Assembly: GCA_047620505.1 (NCBI GenBank) | Contig: JBLHKS010000033.1 | Location: forward strand, 1-46,885 | Origin: JBLHKS01 sp047620505 | Lineage (GTDB): Bacteria; Verrucomicrobiota; Verrucomicrobiia; Verrucomicrobiales; DEV007 | Direction: 5' to 3' | Length of the DNA stretch: 46,885 bases | Shown: one piece after another, positions 45,096-46,885 of the stretch | Position numbering within the stretch: the stretch's first letter is position 1 | Layout of the letters: each line of letters starts with the position of its first letter | Made by a program: the position numbers and the translations under genes | Notes under the pieces: model-generated | The model's input: the letters and a program-made list of their open reading frames with translations, nothing else | The model's database searches: none | Told to the model about the DNA's origin: nothing

Positions 45096-46475
45096 ATGAG
45101 AAAAAACTTCCTCATCGATCGCCGGACCTGCCTCAAAGGCGTCGGCGCCTCCCTCGCTCTGCCGCTTTTGGAAACCATGGGCTGGGCGGATGAAGGCAAC
45201 GGAAAACCTGTAAAACCACCGGTCCGCCTCGGCTTCATGTACATGCCTCACGGGGTCATCATGGATCAATTCTGGCCCACCGACGCGGAGAGCTTCCTGT
45301 CATCGGCGTCACCCGCTTTGGAATCCCTGCGGCCCGTGCTCGACCAGTGTCTGATGATGAAGGGAATCACCGGCGTGCCGATTTCTCCATTCAACGGCGC
45401 GCCTCACGCACTCGAACTATCTACCTGGCTCACCGCGATCCTGCCCGATGCACCCACCCGGAATCGGATCAACATCGCGATCTCCGCGGATCAGATCGCC
45501 GCCAACTATGTAGGCGCTCTAACATCGCTACCATCATTAGAGTTGGCCACGATGCCTCAGACGCACAAGGAAAACCAAGAGGGGCTGCACGAGGGATACT
45601 ATAATTACTGCAGCTACCGGTCGCCAACCCAGCCAGTCCCCGCCGAAATCAATCCTCGCAGCGTTCTCAATCGGCTCTTCGGCCAATCCGACAAGCCCGG
45701 CCAGATCGCCCAAGCGGACCCGCTCGATCGACAGATGTTGGATCTGGTAATCGGCGGAGCGAGAGACCTTCGCCGGAAGTTGCCCCAGAATGATCAGCAC
45801 AAACTGGACGAGTATTTGGACAGTGTCAGGGCCGTCGAACGCCGCATCGCCGCCATTGAATACCGCCAGAAAGAAGCCGCTCTGGAGAAGGCCGGTGTAA
45901 GCGCGAGCAAACGCAACGCTTCGGACTCGCCACCCATCGAGATTGTGATTCCAGAGAGCGACAAACGCAGCGAATACATGCAGGTGATGTGTGATCTCAA
46001 CGTGCTCGCGTTCCAGACGGACACGACCCGCGTCAGCACCTATATCGGTTCCCTGCCGAACGGCGTTTCCTATCCGGAACTCGGATTCACCGACCAGCAC
46101 CACTCACAGACCCATCACGGCAACAAAGACGCCGAGAAGATGCGCAAAGTGGCGGCGATCACCAAGTTCAACGTCGACCAGTTCGCTCACATGATCAAAA
46201 AGATGCACAGCCTGCGGGAAGGCGACGGGACCTTGCTCGACAACTGCATCATGATGTGGGGTTCAGGCCTGGAAGATGGAAGCGATCACTCGCGCAAAAA
46301 CCTTCCGTTCATCGTTGCCGGAAAGGGCGGCGGTTCCATCAACACTGGCCGATTCCTGCCCGATACCCAAGGAAATCAAGGCGACCTGCTTACCACGCTG
46401 CTCGCCTGCGCCGGCGTGCCGGTTGACCGGCCTATCGGGATCGCGACGAAGGAGATGACCGAAATGAAGGCCTGA
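45096..46475 (+). CDS. DUF1552 protein, Tat-exported
   Basis: The 459-residue product opens with a twin-arginine signal (DRRTCLKGVGASLALPLLE, residues 8-26). The DUF1552 body includes RLGFMYMPHGVIMDQFWP, MMKGITGVPISPFNGAPHAL, SLELATMPQTHKENQEG, LDEYLDSVRAVERRIAAIE and the C-terminal DNCIMMWGSGLEDGSDHSRKNLPFIVAG, which parallels the metal-site region of DUF1501. No activity is established. The gene immediately follows the DUF1592-type cytochrome in the standard planctomycete/verrucomicrobial pairing, and the two are divergent from the analogous PSD1-DUF1501 pair. No palindrome copy lies in this gene. Confidence 0.94.
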   Translation: MRKNFLIDRRTCLKGVGASLALPLLETMGWADEGNGKPVKPPVRLGFMYMPHGVIMDQFWPTDAESFLSSASPALESLRPVLDQCLMMKGITGVPISPFNGAPHALELSTWLTAILPDAPTRNRINIAISADQIAANYVGALTSLPSLELATMPQTHKENQEGLHEGYYNYCSYRSPTQPVPAEINPRSVLNRLFGQSDKPGQIAQADPLDRQMLDLVIGGARDLRRKLPQNDQHKLDEYLDSVRAVERRIAAIEYRQKEAALEKAGVSASKRNASDSPPIEIVIPESDKRSEYMQVMCDLNVLAFQTDTTRVSTYIGSLPNGVSYPELGFTDQHHSQTHHGNKDAEKMRKVAAITKFNVDQFAHMIKKMHSLREGDGTLLDNCIMMWGSGLEDGSDHSRKNLPFIVAGKGGGSINTGRFLPDTQGNQGDLLTTLLACAGVPVDRPIGIATKEMTEMKA

Positions 46476-46511
46476 ACTTGAGCCTTCCTTCATGATCCTG
46501 CCTCTCCGCAT

Positions 46512-46885
46512 TCATCTTGAAAGCTTTGCGCTCGCAAGTTGCTCGAATTGTTCAATTTCTGAAGTGCGAACCAGAAGCGGCATGCTCTTCGCACGATCTG
46601 CAATCCCAACCGCAAAACGATTGCATCCACTGTTCAGAAAAAGACAGTCACATGACCGATCTGGCGTTACTAGCGGCGGAGTAAGCGAGATCCCCTGCAA
46701 CACGGAATAAATCACCCCCGCCGTCTTATCGGGATGACGACATTTCCAGAATTTTGAAGAGTGATAAGAATCGGGGTTATAAATGAGGGCCAAAATCTGT
46801 TTCTTTGGCAGGAGTTTTACGATAAATCCGCTGTGTTTCTCTTCCTCATTCACGTCGTGATACTCTCCAAAGTCGGTTTCTAAGT
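46512..46885 (-). CDS. Hypothetical protein, C-terminal part (cut by window edge)
   Basis: On the minus strand a frame stays open from the window edge to the stop at 46512, about 123 codons. It includes LETDFGEYHDVNEEEKHSGF upstream of a GTG at 46853 that could otherwise serve as start. The segment reads FIVKLLPKKQILALIYNPD, AGVIYSVLQGISLTPPLV and IEQFEQLASAKL, with no recognised domain. A composition more AT-rich than the surroundings and continuous coding-like residues to the edge favour a truncated real gene. It is convergent with DUF1552, 36 bp apart. Confidence 0.5.
   Translation of the reverse strand, partial: LETDFGEYHDVNEEEKHSGFIVKLLPKKQILALIYNPDSYHSSKFWKCRHPDKTAGVIYSVLQGISLTPPLVTPDRSCDCLFLNSGCNRFAVGIADRAKSMPLLVRTSEIEQFEQLASAKLSR

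Noticed and set aside
43608..45269. A 553-codon open frame opposite the DUF1592 gene
   Set aside because: It is antisense to a gene with five recognisable domains in order. Long shadow frames are common in GC-rich DNA and its product shows no domain.

Overview
This 46.9 kb window is a chromosomal segment of a moderately GC-rich bacterium, most likely from the Planctomycetota-Verrucomicrobiota (PVC) superphylum and probably Verrucomicrobiota. The grounds are gene families characteristic of that group: PSD1 (DUF1549/DUF1553) and DUF1592-type planctomycete cytochrome proteins, DUF1501 and DUF1552 Tat-exported proteins, a PVC-type CxxCH 'membrane-bound dehydrogenase', a CxPSR sulfatase, a periplasmic lactonase-fold propeller and tandem bactofilins. 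I assigned no species. No tRNA, rRNA, CRISPR array, transposase or phage gene was seen.

Layout. 1-8.8 kb: a truncated exported protein, a secreted propeller-like protein of lower GC, a hydratase-like protein, an overlapping VOC/methyltransferase/GNAT cluster, a 2-Cys peroxiredoxin with its terminator, an orphan membrane-anchored TAXI protein and an exported sulfatase. The sulfatase is followed by a broken signal-peptide gene and a cluster of REP-like hairpins. 8.8-19.4 kb: argJ, a lipoamide-dehydrogenase-like flavoprotein, two bactofilins (the second with zinc ribbons), a lactonase-fold protein overlapping a PQQ/sorbosone dehydrogenase-cytochrome fusion, the RNase P RNA gene, a phospholipid-methyltransferase-like gene and carA. 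19.4-26 kb: a complete tetR-OMF-MFP-RND efflux operon on the minus strand with a TetR-like operator at its head. 26-38 kb: a PVC heme dehydrogenase, a nitroreductase, a PfkB kinase, ppk1 translationally coupled to a ROK kinase, a C39-like peptidase, a Ski2-like helicase and a YhiN-like flavoprotein. 38-46.5 kb: two divergent secreted cassettes, PSD1+DUF1501 on the minus strand and DUF1592+DUF1552 on the plus strand. A partial unknown gene closes the window.

The outstanding signal is not a gene. A 12-bp perfect palindrome, CAGCAGCTGCTG, occurs exactly 18 times, with five further copies keeping at least the central 10 bp. That is about one per 2 kb, spaced more evenly than chance, in genes on both strands and in intergenic DNA. 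Chance expectation for one 12-mer in this length is about 0.003. Within genes it is read only as Gln-Gln-Leu-Leu or Ala-Ala-Ala, never as Ser-Ser-Cys except at one shared stop/stop junction, so it behaves like a DNA-level signal that proteins tolerate. One copy fills the spacer of the predicted rnpB promoter and another carries the stop codons of two convergent genes. It resembles in distribution the HIP1 palindrome of cyanobacteria or an uptake or nucleoid-binding sequence; I do not know of a description of this one. Its function is unknown.
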